Below, in pieces: positions 38,881 through 48,135 of a stretch of 64,000 nt of DNA. This DNA is from Enterobacter ludwigii. Lineage in GTDB: Bacteria; Pseudomonadota; Gammaproteobacteria; Enterobacterales; Enterobacteriaceae. The stretch's first letter is position 1; each line of letters opens with the position of its first letter. The notes beneath the pieces are model-generated. The model did no database searches. It saw only the letters and a program-made list of their open reading frames with translations, and had not been told where the DNA came from. Location: positions 3,596,001-3,660,000 of the forward strand of contig CP083824.1 of assembly GCA_023023105.1 (NCBI GenBank). The letters run 5' to 3'. The position numbers were made by a program, and so were the translations under genes.

Positions 38881-39876
38881 ATGCGACATAGCGTACTTTT
38901 TGCCACAGCGTTTGCCACCCTTGTCTCCACCGGCACCTATGCGGCCGACCTGCCGGGCAAAGGCATTACCGTGCAACCGGTTCAGAGCACCATTTCGGAA
39001 GAGTCCTTCCAGACCCAGATAGTCAGCCGTGCGCTGGAGAAACTGGGCTATACGGTGAATACCGCCAGCGAAGTGGATTACAACGTTGGCTACACCTCGA
39101 TTGCATCCGGCGATGCCACCTTTACCGCCGTCAACTGGCAGCCACTGCATGACGATATGTATGCCGCCGCCGGGGGGGACAAGAAATTTTACCGCGAGGG
39201 CACCTTCGTGACCGGTGCGGCACAGGGTTATCTGATCGACAAGAAAACCGCCGATAAGTACCACATCACCAATATTGAACAGCTGAAAGATCCGAAGATC
39301 GCCAAACTGTTCGACACCAACGGTGACGGCAAAGCCGACATGATGGGCTGCTCACCGGGCTGGGGTTGTGAAGCGGTCATTAACCACCAGAACAAAGCCT
39401 ATGATCTGGCAAAAACGGTCGATGTGAGCCACGGTAACTACTCAGCGATGATGGCCGACACCATTGCCCGTTTCAAAGAGGGCAAGCCGGTTATCTACTA
39501 CACCTGGACCCCGTACTGGGTCAGCGACGTGCTGAAACCGGGTAGAGACGTGGTGTGGCTGCAGGTACCGTTCTCCTCCCTGCCGGGCGAGCAGAAAGAT
39601 ATCGACACTAAACTGCCGAACGGTATGAACTACGGCTTCCCGGTAAACACCATGCATATCGTCGCCAACAAAGCCTGGGCGGAGAAAAACCCGGCGGCAG
39701 CGAAGCTGTTCTCAGTGATGAAACTGCCGCTGGCCGACATCAACGCCCAGAATGCCATGATGCATGCAGGTAAATCGTCCGAGGCTGATATAAAAGGTCA
39801 TGTGGATGGCTGGATAAAAGCCCACCAGCAGCAGTTCGACGGCTGGGTGAAAGAGGCGCTTGAGGCGCAGAAGTAA
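38881..39876 (+). CDS. proX: Glycine betaine-binding periplasmic protein ProX
   Basis: 331 residues with a signal peptide (about 1-21, ending TYA). The aromatic cage regions [17 protein letters not shown] and YTWTPYW, where tryptophans hold the quaternary amine, are present. AAGGA precedes the start. Confidence 0.96.
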   Translation: MRHSVLFATAFATLVSTGTYAADLPGKGITVQPVQSTISEESFQTQIVSRALEKLGYTVNTASEVDYNVGYTSIASGDATFTAVNWQPLHDDMYAAAGGDKKFYREGTFVTGAAQGYLIDKKTADKYHITNIEQLKDPKIAKLFDTNGDGKADMMGCSPGWGCEAVINHQNKAYDLAKTVDVSHGNYSAMMADTIARFKEGKPVIYYTWTPYWVSDVLKPGRDVVWLQVPFSSLPGEQKDIDTKLPNGMNYGFPVNTMHIVANKAWAEKNPAAAKLFSVMKLPLADINAQNAMMHAGKSSEADIKGHVDGWIKAHQQQFDGWVKEALEAQK

Positions 39877-39885
39877 TACTCCGAA

Positions 39886-39909
39886 TTCCCTCTCCACCCG
39901 GAGAGGGAA
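39886..39909. repeat. Palindromic element, copy 2, after proX
   Basis: A 10-bp perfect stem (TTCCCTCTCC/GGAGAGGGAA) with a 4-base loop, nine bases after the proX stop. May act as the proU terminator or as an mRNA 3'-end stabiliser. Confidence 0.75.
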
Positions 39910-40013
39910 CCTAAACCGCACAATACAACACCCAACACTCCCCCAACTTTCACAATCATTGGGTATGATGGTTTCCGGAAAAATAATCACTCAACTAATG
40001 ATTCCTGAAACCA

Positions 40014-41198
40014 ATGACCAAAACAACGCAAGGGCTTAGCCCCGCACTCATCCTTTTAATGTCCGTGGCAACGGGTCTGGCGGTTGCCAGCAACTATTAC
40101 GCACAACCTCTGCTTGATACCATCGCCCGCGCGTTCAATCTCTCCGCCAGTTCCGCAGGCTTTATCGTCACCGCTGCACAGCTCGGATATGCCGCCGGGC
40201 TGCTGTTCCTGGTGCCGCTGGGGGATATGTTTGAGCGCCGAATGTTAATTGTCTCCATGACCCTGCTGGCCGCCGGCGGGATGCTGATCACCGCCAGCAG
40301 CCAGTCATTAACAATGATGATTATCGGCACCGCGCTCACAGGGTTGTTCTCTGTTGTGGCGCAAATTCTGGTCCCGCTCGCCGCCACTCTCGCCTCCCCC
40401 GAAAAGCGCGGCAAAGTGGTGGGCACCATCATGAGTGGCTTGCTGCTGGGGATTTTACTGGCTCGTACCGTTGCAGGGTTGCTGGCAAGCCTCGGTGGCT
40501 GGCGCACCGTTTACTGGGTGGCGAGCGTATTGATGGTCGTGATGGCGCTGGCCCTGTGGCGCGGCCTGCCGAAGGTGAAGCAGGAGAATCACCTGAACTA
40601 TCCGCAGCTTCTGGCCTCCGTTTTCAGTCTGTTTACGCAGGATAAACTCCTGCGCACTCGTGCCCTGCTAGGGTGTTTCACCTTCGCCAATTTCAGTATT
40701 TTGTGGACGTCGATGGCCTTTCTGCTGGCCGCGCCACCGTTTAACTATTCTGAAGCGACGATTGGTCTGTTCGGTCTGGCTGGCGCCGCTGGTGCTCTGG
40801 GTGCGCGTCCCGCTGGCGGGCTTGCCGATAAGGGCAAATCCCATCTGACCACCTCCGCAGGGCTGATTTTACTTCTGCTCTCCTGGGCGGCGATTTGGTA
40901 TGGGCACGTCTCGGTACTGGCGCTAATCGTCGGTATTCTGGTGCTCGACCTCACCGTGCAGGGCGTTCACATCACCAATCAGACCGTGATCTATCGCGTG
41001 AAGCCAGAGGCACGTAACCGCCTGACGGCCGGATACATGACCAGCTACTTTATTGGCGGCGCAGCGGGTTCATTAATTTCCGCCTCTGCGTGGCAGCATG
41101 CGGGTTGGTCAGGCGTATGTGGAATTGGGGCTATCGTCGCCGCGCTGAACCTGCTTGTATGGTGGCGCGGTTACCATCGTCAGGATGCGATTAACTAA
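40014..41198 (+). CDS. ygaY: MFS transporter, YgaY-type, intact
   Basis: 394 residues with 12 hydrophobic segments and the MFS motif GDMFERR between helices 2 and 3. SNYYAQPLLDTIARAF at the N-terminus recalls the YnfM/sugar-efflux-like MFS group. The gene lies directly after proX, where E. coli K-12 carries the ygaX/ygaY pseudogene, so this appears to be the functional form. No strong ribosome site before the ATG; the exact start is uncertain. Substrate unknown. Confidence 0.8.
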   Translation: MTKTTQGLSPALILLMSVATGLAVASNYYAQPLLDTIARAFNLSASSAGFIVTAAQLGYAAGLLFLVPLGDMFERRMLIVSMTLLAAGGMLITASSQSLTMMIIGTALTGLFSVVAQILVPLAATLASPEKRGKVVGTIMSGLLLGILLARTVAGLLASLGGWRTVYWVASVLMVVMALALWRGLPKVKQENHLNYPQLLASVFSLFTQDKLLRTRALLGCFTFANFSILWTSMAFLLAAPPFNYSEATIGLFGLAGAAGALGARPAGGLADKGKSHLTTSAGLILLLLSWAAIWYGHVSVLALIVGILVLDLTVQGVHITNQTVIYRVKPEARNRLTAGYMTSYFIGGAAGSLISASAWQHAGWSGVCGIGAIVAALNLLVWWRGYHRQDAIN

Positions 41199-41512
41199 GT
41201 TTTACATTGCGTTGGGCCTCTTAGGGTATAAAGAGACCCTTCAGTCTGTTAATGTAAACGTAATCATTTATCCCAGAAATTTTAATGTGGGTGACATATT
41301 TACAATCGGCATGAATAGTTCAGACCCCCGTCCTCACATCCTCTCTTCAGCGGGTTCACACCCTACGCTTTCTGTGCTCACCGGGTCACGGACTTACCCG
41401 GCGCTTTCTGATGGTGACATAAGTTTGGCGGATATAACCGCACAAATAATTCATTTACATTATTTGTCACTATCGTTACTATATCGGCTGTAATTAATGA
41501 GGTTATGCCCAA
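41199..41512 (+). promoter_or_regulatory. Long mprA leader region replacing ygaZH
   Basis: 314 bases without a convincing gene. A hairpin GGGC-CTCTT / AAGAG-A-CCC at 41214-41239 may end the MFS transcript, and a second stem CCGGGT/ACCCGG lies near 41379-41399. In E. coli the valine exporter genes ygaZ and ygaH occupy this place. Confidence 0.5.
41454..41482 (+). promoter_or_regulatory. mprA-emrAB promoter
   Basis: -35 TTTACA (41454-41459), a 17-base spacer and -10 TACTAT (41477-41482), 30 bases before mprA. MprA represses this promoter in E. coli; the spacer region is where it would bind. Confidence 0.6.
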
Positions 41513-42043
41513 ATGGATAGTTCGTTTACGCCCATTGAACAAATGCTTAAATTCCGCGCCAGTCGCCATGAGGACTTCCCGTATCAGGAAATCCTGCTGA
41601 CTCGCCTGTGCATGCACATGCAGGGTAAGCTACTGGAAAACCGTAATAAAATGCTGAAAGCTCAAGGGATTAACGAGACGTTGTTTATGGCGTTGATTAC
41701 GCTGGAGTCTCAGGAAAACCACAGTATTCAGCCTTCCGAACTGAGCTGCGCACTGGGCTCCTCCCGTACCAATGCGACCCGTATTGCTGATGAGCTGGAA
41801 AAACGCGGCTGGATTGAGCGCCGTGAAAGCGACAACGATCGCCGCTGCCTGCATCTGCAACTGACCGATAAAGGTCACCAGTTCCTGCAAGAGGTGCTGC
41901 CACCTCAGCACAATTGCCTGCATAAACTCTGGTCTGCCCTCAGCACCACCGAGCGTGACCAGCTTGAGCACATCACTCGCAAGCTGCTTACCCGTCTGGA
42001 CCAGATGGATGAAGACGGCGCTATTCTTGAGGCGCTGCGCTAA
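41513..42043 (+). CDS. mprA: MarR-family repressor MprA (EmrR)
   Basis: 176 residues, as in E. coli. Winged helix with [28 protein letters not shown] (about 78-105). Represses emrAB and is released by uncouplers such as CCCP, nalidixic acid and salicylate. GAGG lies nine bases before the start. Confidence 0.95.
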   Translation: MDSSFTPIEQMLKFRASRHEDFPYQEILLTRLCMHMQGKLLENRNKMLKAQGINETLFMALITLESQENHSIQPSELSCALGSSRTNATRIADELEKRGWIERRESDNDRRCLHLQLTDKGHQFLQEVLPPQHNCLHKLWSALSTTERDQLEHITRKLLTRLDQMDEDGAILEALR

Positions 42044-42171
42044 CGCGACGACACGCTCGAACATCCAGATTTAAAAAAGAAAACTGACAGGCCAGCACGT
42101 CACACTGCTGGCCTTTCTGACAACAGGTCGGCTCAGCCGATGTGAAAATAAGAAGATCGTGGAGAACAACA

Positions 42172-43344
42172 ATGAGCGCAAATGCGGAGAGCACTACCCC
42201 GCAGCAACCGGCCAACAAGAAAGGCAAACGTAAGAGTGCCCTTCTTCTGTTGACCTTGCTCTTTATCATTATTGCCGTGGCATATGGGATCTATTGGTTT
42301 TTAGTATTGCGTCATGCTGAAGAGACAGACGACGCCTACGTGGCAGGGAACCAGGTACAGATTATGGCGCAGGTGTCGGGCAGCGTGACGAAAGTCTGGG
42401 CTGATAACACCGACTTTGTGCAAAAAGGCGATGTGTTGGTGACCCTCGATCCGACCGACGCCCAGCAGGCCTTTGAGAAAGCACAGACCGCGCTGGCCTC
42501 CAGCGTCCGTCAGACTCGCCAGCTGATGATCAACAGCAAACAGCTGCAGGCCAACATTGACGTGCAGAAAACCGCACTCGCCCAGGCGCAGAGCGACCTG
42601 AACCGCCGTGTTCCGCTCGGTACCGCCAACTTGATTGGCCGTGAAGAGCTGCAACATGCGCGCGATGCCGTTGCCAGTGCTCAGGCCCAGCTGGATGTGG
42701 CTATTCAACAGTACAACGCCAACCAGGCGATGGTGCTGGGTACCAGCCTGGAAAACCAGCCTGCCGTGCAACAGGCGGCGACAGAAGTCCGTAACGCATG
42801 GCTTGCCCTGCAGCGTACTAAAATCGTCAGCCCGATGACCGGCTATGTCTCCCGCCGTTCCGTACAGCCTGGAGCGCAGATTAGCCCGACCACACCGCTG
42901 ATGGCCGTCGTTCCGGCAGACAATCTGTGGGTCGATGCTAACTTTAAAGAGACGCAGCTTGCCCATATGCGTATCGGCCAGGCGGCGACAGTTATCAGCG
43001 ATATTTACGGCGATGACGTCAAGTACACCGGGAAAGTGGTGGGTCTGGATATGGGGACCGGCAGTGCCTTCTCCCTGCTGCCAGCACAGAATGCCACCGG
43101 TAACTGGATCAAAGTGGTTCAGCGCTTGCCTGTACGTATTGAGCTGGATCCAAAACAGCTCGCAGATCACCCGCTGCGTATCGGCCTCTCAACGCTGGTT
43201 ACTGTGGATACCGCCAACCGCGAAGGTCAAATCCTGGCAAGCCAGGTGCGTAGCAGCCCGGCTTATGAAAGTAACGCCCGTGAAATTAGCCTCGATCCGG
43301 TCAACAAGCTGATCGATGACATCGTGAAGGCAAACGCTGGTTAA
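42172..43344 (+). CDS. emrA: Multidrug efflux membrane fusion protein EmrA
   Basis: 390 residues from 42172, the family length. One membrane helix (about 26-47), a lipoyl half (EETDDAYVAGNQVQIMAQVSG), a coiled coil (about 95-200) and a beta barrel. Links EmrB to TolC. The 128-base mprA-emrA gap has a GGCCAGCA/TGCTGGCC stem (about 42090-42114) that may attenuate read-through. Confidence 0.95.
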   Translation: MSANAESTTPQQPANKKGKRKSALLLLTLLFIIIAVAYGIYWFLVLRHAEETDDAYVAGNQVQIMAQVSGSVTKVWADNTDFVQKGDVLVTLDPTDAQQAFEKAQTALASSVRQTRQLMINSKQLQANIDVQKTALAQAQSDLNRRVPLGTANLIGREELQHARDAVASAQAQLDVAIQQYNANQAMVLGTSLENQPAVQQAATEVRNAWLALQRTKIVSPMTGYVSRRSVQPGAQISPTTPLMAVVPADNLWVDANFKETQLAHMRIGQAATVISDIYGDDVKYTGKVVGLDMGTGSAFSLLPAQNATGNWIKVVQRLPVRIELDPKQLADHPLRIGLSTLVTVDTANREGQILASQVRSSPAYESNAREISLDPVNKLIDDIVKANAG

Positions 43345-43360
43345 TCCGAAGGTGAGCGTT

Positions 43361-44908
43361 ATGCAACAGCAAAAGCCGCAAAAACCGTTGGAAGGCGCGC
43401 AGCTGGTCATTATGACCATCGCGCTGTCGCTGGCGACATTCATGCAGGTGCTGGACTCCACCATCGCAAACGTGGCGATCCCGACCATCGCCGGTAACCT
43501 TGGCTCGTCACTGAGCCAGGGGACCTGGGTAATTACCTCGTTTGGGGTGGCAAACGCCATCTCAATCCCCATTACCGGCTGGCTGGCGAAGCGCGTCGGT
43601 GAAGTGAAGCTGTTCCTGTGGTCGACAATTGCCTTTGTTCTCGCCTCCTGGGCGTGCGGCATGTCCACCAGCCTGACGATGCTGATTTTCTTCCGCGTCA
43701 TTCAGGGGATTGTGGCCGGGCCGTTGATTCCCCTGTCACAGAGTTTACTGCTGAACAACTACCCACCCGCCAAACGCTCTATCGCGCTGGCGCTGTGGTC
43801 GATGACGGTGATCGTCGCGCCGATTTGTGGGCCTATCTTAGGCGGCTATATCAGCGATAACTATCACTGGGGCTGGATCTTCTTTATCAACGTACCGATT
43901 GGCGCCGTGGTAGTCATGATGACGTTGCAGTCGCTACGCGGCAGAGAAACCCGGACGGAACAGCGCCGTATCGACGCCATTGGTCTGGCATTGCTGGTTG
44001 TCGGCATCGGTAGCCTGCAGGTCATGCTCGACCAGGGCAAAGAGCTGGACTGGTTCAACTCCCGGGAGATCATCATCCTGACGATTGTCGCGGTGGTGTC
44101 GCTGAGCTTCCTGATTGTCTGGGAGTTAACCGACGATAACCCGATAGTCGACTTGTCGCTGTTTAAGTCGCGAAACTTCACCATAGGCTGTCTGTGTATT
44201 AGCCTCGCCTACATGCTCTACTTCGGCGCTATTGTTCTGCTGCCGCAGCTATTGCAGGAGGTATATGGCTATACCGCAACCTGGGCGGGTCTTGCCTCTG
44301 CGCCAGTGGGATTGATTCCGGTCCTGTTGTCGCCGATCATCGGCCGTTTCGCCCACAAGCTCGACATGCGCAGGCTGGTGACATTCAGCTTTATCATGTA
44401 CGCCGTGTGCTTCTACTGGCGCGCGTATACGTTCGAACCGGGAATGGACTTTGGCGCCTCTGCGTGGCCGCAGTTTATTCAGGGCTTTGCGGTGGCGTGC
44501 TTCTTTATGCCACTGACCACCATCACGCTTTCTGGCTTACCGCCTGAGCGCATGGCGGCGGCATCGAGCCTGTCGAACTTTACGCGTACGCTGGCAGGCT
44601 CCATCGGGACGTCGATCACCACGACGCTGTGGACCAACCGTGAGTCGATGCACCACGCTCAGCTCACTGAAGCGGTAAATCCGTTCAACCCTAATTCTCA
44701 GCAGATGTATGCCCAGCTTCAGGGAATGGGAATGACGGAACAGCAGGCTTCCGGCTGGATCGCCCAGCAGATCACCAACCAGGGGCTGATTATCTCCGCA
44801 AACGAGATTTTCTGGGTGTCGGCCGGGATCTTCCTCGTTCTGCTGGGTCTGGTGTGGTTTGCCCGTCCACCGTTTGGTGCCGGTGGTGGAGGCGGTGGCG
44901 CGCACTAA
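43361..44908 (+). CDS. emrB: Multidrug efflux MFS pump EmrB
   Basis: 515 residues from the ATG at 43361 (MQQQKP), which has AAGGTGAG upstream. A GTG three codons earlier is less likely. Fourteen membrane helices of the DHA2 family, with motif LDSTIANVAIPTIAG. Poly-Gly C-terminus as in E. coli. Exports hydrophobic toxins with EmrA and TolC. Confidence 0.96.
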   Translation: MQQQKPQKPLEGAQLVIMTIALSLATFMQVLDSTIANVAIPTIAGNLGSSLSQGTWVITSFGVANAISIPITGWLAKRVGEVKLFLWSTIAFVLASWACGMSTSLTMLIFFRVIQGIVAGPLIPLSQSLLLNNYPPAKRSIALALWSMTVIVAPICGPILGGYISDNYHWGWIFFINVPIGAVVVMMTLQSLRGRETRTEQRRIDAIGLALLVVGIGSLQVMLDQGKELDWFNSREIIILTIVAVVSLSFLIVWELTDDNPIVDLSLFKSRNFTIGCLCISLAYMLYFGAIVLLPQLLQEVYGYTATWAGLASAPVGLIPVLLSPIIGRFAHKLDMRRLVTFSFIMYAVCFYWRAYTFEPGMDFGASAWPQFIQGFAVACFFMPLTTITLSGLPPERMAAASSLSNFTRTLAGSIGTSITTTLWTNRESMHHAQLTEAVNPFNPNSQQMYAQLQGMGMTEQQASGWIAQQITNQGLIISANEIFWVSAGIFLVLLGLVWFARPPFGAGGGGGGAH

Positions 44909-44910
44909 AG

Positions 44911-44928
44911 CGCGTTGTCCAAAACGCG
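44911..44928 (+). terminator. Weak hairpin after emrB
   Basis: CGCGTT/AACGCG stem with a 6-base loop, three bases after the emrB stop; no T-run. Confidence 0.35.
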
Positions 44929-45004
44929 ACAGTCATTGTCAGTTTCGATAAAGCAGCGCTCCTGAAATCCATTCACGATAGTGAAAAGACAACAGGAGCG
45001 CATC

Positions 45005-46660
45005 ATGCTGAACACACCCGCCGACAAATACCAGCCTTATCCTCCCCTTTCACTGCCCGATCGTCGCTGGCCGGAGCAACGCATCACCCACGCGCCGCGC
45101 TGGCTCTCCACCGATTTACGTGACGGCAACCAGGCCCTGGCCGAGCCCATGGACAGCACGCGCAAGCTGCAGTTCTGGGAATTGCTGCTGAACTGCGGGT
45201 TTAAAGAGATTGAAGTCGCCTTTCCTTCCGCCTCGCAGACGGATTTCAACTTTGTTCGCCAGTTGATTGAAGAGAACCGCATCCCGGATGACGTCACCAT
45301 TCAGGTGTTAACCCAGGCACGGGAAGACCTGATCATCCGCACCTTTGAATCGTTACGCGGCGCGAAACGGGCCACCGTCCATCTGTATAACGCCACCGCC
45401 CCGCTGTTCCGCCGCCTGGTGTTTGGCATGGAGAAAGCGCAAATCGTGGAGCTGGCAACACGCTCCACGCGGCTTATCCGCAAGCTCTGCGAAGAGAACC
45501 CGGAAACCCGCTGGCAGTACGAATACTCTCCGGAAACCTTCTGCTTTACCGAGCCGGAGTTTGCGCTGGAGATTTGTGAAGCCGTGGCAGAGATCTGGCA
45601 GCCCTGCAATGAGCGACCAATGGTGATCAACTTACCCGCGACTGTCGAAGTCAATACGCCGAACGTCTATGCCGATCAGATTGAGTATTTCTGTCGCCAC
45701 TTCAGCCGCCGCAACGATGTCTGCATCAGCATCCATCCGCATAACGACCGCGGTACGGGCGTCGCCAGCGCCGAGCTGGCCGTGATGGCCGGCGCCGACC
45801 GGGTAGAAGGGTGTCTGTTTGGCAACGGGGAACGTACGGGGAACGTCTGTCTGGTGACGCTGGCGATGAATCTCTACAGTCAGGGCGTTAGCCCGAATCT
45901 CGACTTTAGCGAGATGAATCGGGTGGTGGAAGTGGTCGAAACCTGCAACCAGCTTCCCGTGCATCCGCGCCATCCATGGGCAGGACGGCTGGCCTATACC
46001 GCCTTCTCTGGCTCACATCAGGACGCGATCAAAAAAGGCTTTGATGCCCGCAAGCCTGGCGAACGCTGGGAGATACCTTACCTGCCTGTGGACCCGCAGG
46101 ATATTGGCTGCACCTACGAAGCGGTGATCCGCGTGAACAGCCAGTCCGGGAAAAGCGGCAGCGCGTGGCTTATTGAACAGAACCATGGTCTGAAATTACC
46201 CCGTGCGCTGCAGCAGGATTTCAGCCAGCACGTACAGCAGGAAACGGATCGCCACGGAAAAGAGATGACGCAAAATGCACTGTGGCAACTGTTCCGTACC
46301 CGTTACGGCCTGGTGGCAACGCCACCATTTGCCCTGCAATCGTACCGCAGCGACAGCCAGCAGGACGGTCAGTTGTGTTTGACGGCAAGCGTCGCCACGC
46401 AAGGAGGAACGCGACAGCTGGAAGGTCAGGGTATTGGTTTGCTGTCCGCCGCTGCCAGCGGCCTGAGTCGCTGGGTCAACACGCCGTTTGTGATTAAGGA
46501 TTACCACGAACATACCCTGGGTGAACGCAGTGACAGCCGCTCAGTGGCCTATATTCGCTGTTTGTTCCAGGACGGTTGCAGCCGCTGGGGCGTGGGTATC
46601 GACAGTGACGTCGCGCGCGCCTCTCTTCAGGCGCTCTTTAACGCCGTCAGTCGTTTTTAA
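45005..46660 (+). CDS. leuA: Stand-alone 2-isopropylmalate synthase (type 2 LeuA)
   Basis: 551 residues from the ATG at 45005, with AGGAG upstream. The DRE-TIM barrel motif LSTDLRDGNQAL (about 35-46), metal-binding ISIHPHNDRGTG and the C-terminal regulatory domain fit the longer type 2 LeuA seen in actinobacteria and some enterics. The reaction joins acetyl-CoA and 2-oxoisovalerate. No leuBCD lies nearby, so this is a second, separately controlled copy beside the usual leu operon expected elsewhere. It sits between emrB and luxS, which are neighbours in E. coli. Confidence 0.88.
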   Translation: MLNTPADKYQPYPPLSLPDRRWPEQRITHAPRWLSTDLRDGNQALAEPMDSTRKLQFWELLLNCGFKEIEVAFPSASQTDFNFVRQLIEENRIPDDVTIQVLTQAREDLIIRTFESLRGAKRATVHLYNATAPLFRRLVFGMEKAQIVELATRSTRLIRKLCEENPETRWQYEYSPETFCFTEPEFALEICEAVAEIWQPCNERPMVINLPATVEVNTPNVYADQIEYFCRHFSRRNDVCISIHPHNDRGTGVASAELAVMAGADRVEGCLFGNGERTGNVCLVTLAMNLYSQGVSPNLDFSEMNRVVEVVETCNQLPVHPRHPWAGRLAYTAFSGSHQDAIKKGFDARKPGERWEIPYLPVDPQDIGCTYEAVIRVNSQSGKSGSAWLIEQNHGLKLPRALQQDFSQHVQQETDRHGKEMTQNALWQLFRTRYGLVATPPFALQSYRSDSQQDGQLCLTASVATQGGTRQLEGQGIGLLSAAASGLSRWVNTPFVIKDYHEHTLGERSDSRSVAYIRCLFQDGCSRWGVGIDSDVARASLQALFNAVSRF

Positions 46661-47411
46661 AGTAATCGCTGGGAGAGACACCCATCACCCGACGAAACAT
46701 CGCCGTAAAGGCACTGTGACTGCCGTAACCCAGTTCCAGTGCCACGCGTAGCACCGGCTGGCCCTGTGCCAGCCGCACTAACGCCTCCAGCAAGCGAGCC
46801 CTTCTCAGCCACTCAACGTAACGTAATCCTGTCTGCTGCTGAAAATGCCGGTTCATCGTGCGCTCGCTCATTCCAAGCGAACTCGCGGCCTGAAGGCTGT
46901 TCCAGCGATCTCCTGGTGACTGACGGATCTGCTGGCACAGGTGGCGTAACGGGGCACTCTCCGGCTCAGGCAGATGAAATGGCAGCACAGGCATGATGCG
47001 AATTTCATCCAGAATGAGTTCATACACGCGCTCATCTCGACTCCCCGGCGAGTAAGATTCAGGCAGTGAGAGAGAAGCGAGGATCAGTTCGCGCAACAGT
47101 GGGGAGATCTGCACGATCTGGCACGCTGCGGGGAGATCGGCACGCGCCAGCGGATCGATAAACAGCGTGCGCGCCGCAACGTTGCCGGTGATACGAAGCG
47201 AATGGCGCGTCCCCGCTGGCAGCCAGACGCCGCGGCCAGGAGGAACCACCCAACAACCGGATGCGGTATCAACCCGCACCACCCCACTCAGAGCATGCAG
47301 CAGTTGCGCGCAGTCATGCTCATGCCAGGGTTCGCTGTCGCCATGAACATAATCATGGGCAAAAGGAACGAGGGGACGATGGGTAAAGGTGAACGTTGAG
47401 GTTGTGGTCAT
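46647..47411 (-). CDS. AraC-family regulator with cupin domain
   Basis: 254 residues: an N-terminal cupin (about 15-90, WHEHDCAQLLHALSGVV, PAGTRHSL) and two C-terminal helix-turn-helices (about 155-254), ending GVSPSDYFKND. Convergent with the leuA copy, overlapping its 3' end by 14 bases; arrived or kept together, but not divergent from an obvious target. The effector is unknown. Confidence 0.88.
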   Translation of the reverse strand: MTTTSTFTFTHRPLVPFAHDYVHGDSEPWHEHDCAQLLHALSGVVRVDTASGCWVVPPGRGVWLPAGTRHSLRITGNVAARTLFIDPLARADLPAACQIVQISPLLRELILASLSLPESYSPGSRDERVYELILDEIRIMPVLPFHLPEPESAPLRHLCQQIRQSPGDRWNSLQAASSLGMSERTMNRHFQQQTGLRYVEWLRRARLLEALVRLAQGQPVLRVALELGYGSHSAFTAMFRRVMGVSPSDYFKND

Positions 47412-47434
47412 GGGGTTAAACCACCCTCACCCCA

Positions 47435-47456
47435 CCCTCTCCCGACCGGGAGAGGG
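47435..47456. repeat. Palindromic element, copy 3, after luxS
   Basis: A 9-bp stem (CCCTCTCCC/GGGAGAGGG) with a 4-base loop (GACC), preceded by ACCCTCACCCC as at copy 1, between the luxS stop and the AraC gene start. Confidence 0.75.
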
Positions 47457-47466
47457 AAAAGGTGCA

Positions 47467-47982
47467 CTAGATGTGCAGTTCCTGCAGTTTTTCTTTCGGC
47501 AGAGCCAGCTCTTCATTGCAGTTCACGCGAACATCACGCTCAATGATGTGACGCGCAATTTCCTGTGCTTCTTCCAGGGAGTGCATCTGGTAAGTACCAC
47601 ACTGGTAAACGTTCAGCTCAGGGATTTGGTTCTGCTCTTTCACCTTCAGCACGTCTTCCATGGCTGCTTTCCAGGCATCTGCGACGCGTTTCTCTTCCGG
47701 CTGACCAATCAGGCTCATGTAAAAACCAGTACGGCAGCCCATCGGAGAGATATCAATGATCTCAACGCCGTTGCCGTTCAGGTGGTCACGCATAAAACCA
47801 GCGAACAGATGCTCCAGAGTGTGAATACCTTTCTCTGGCATCACTTCTTTATTTGGCACGCAGAAACGCAGATCGAAGACGGTGATCGTGTCGCCGTGCA
47901 GGGTGTGCATGGTCTTCGCCACGCGAACTGCAGGTGCTTCCATACGGGTATGGTCGACAGTAAAGCTATCTAATAACGGCAT
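47467..47982 (-). CDS. luxS: S-ribosylhomocysteine lyase LuxS
   Basis: 171 residues. Metal ligands His54 and His58 (HTLEH) and Cys128, catalytic Glu57 and Cys83 (MGCRTGF) are present. Makes homocysteine and the autoinducer-2 precursor DPD. A GGAGGTGA site lies six bases before the start. Confidence 0.97.
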   Translation of the reverse strand: MPLLDSFTVDHTRMEAPAVRVAKTMHTLHGDTITVFDLRFCVPNKEVMPEKGIHTLEHLFAGFMRDHLNGNGVEIIDISPMGCRTGFYMSLIGQPEEKRVADAWKAAMEDVLKVKEQNQIPELNVYQCGTYQMHSLEEAQEIARHIIERDVRVNCNEELALPKEKLQELHI

Positions 47983-48019
47983 ACGTCACCTCCGATAGTG
48001 ATTTTTTTTAAAATAAACT

Positions 48020-48046
48020 GAACTCTTCTACAGAATGCGCGTCTGA
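48020..48046 (+). promoter_or_regulatory. Sigma-E promoter of micA
   Basis: GAACTC (48020-48025), a 16-base spacer and TCTGA (48042-48046), ending six bases before the MicA 5' end; a close match to the RpoE consensus GAACTT-N16-TCTGA. Confidence 0.85.
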
Positions 48047-48052
48047 GTATAT

Positions 48053-48126
48053 GAAAGACGCGCATTTGTTATCATCATCCCTGAATTCAGAGATGTATAT
48101 TTTGGCCACAGCGATGTGGCCTTTTT
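48053..48126 (+). ncRNA. micA: MicA small RNA
   Basis: About 74 nt in the luxS-gshA gap, on the strand opposite both genes, as in E. coli. The 5' seed GAAAGACGCGCATTTGTTAT, which pairs with ompA and other porin mRNAs, is intact. An internal CTGAATTCAG stem and a terminator hairpin GGCCAC/GTGGCC (48104-48121) with five Ts follow. Hfq-dependent repressor of outer membrane protein synthesis in envelope stress. The terminator loop (AGCGAT) differs from the one I recall for E. coli. Confidence 0.95.
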
Positions 48127-48135
48127 CTTTTCTGC

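Noticed and set aside
41155..41493. 112-codon frame upstream of mprA
   Set aside because: Begins inside the MFS gene, covers the mprA promoter and lacks coding character; not a ygaZ or ygaH remnant that I can recognise.
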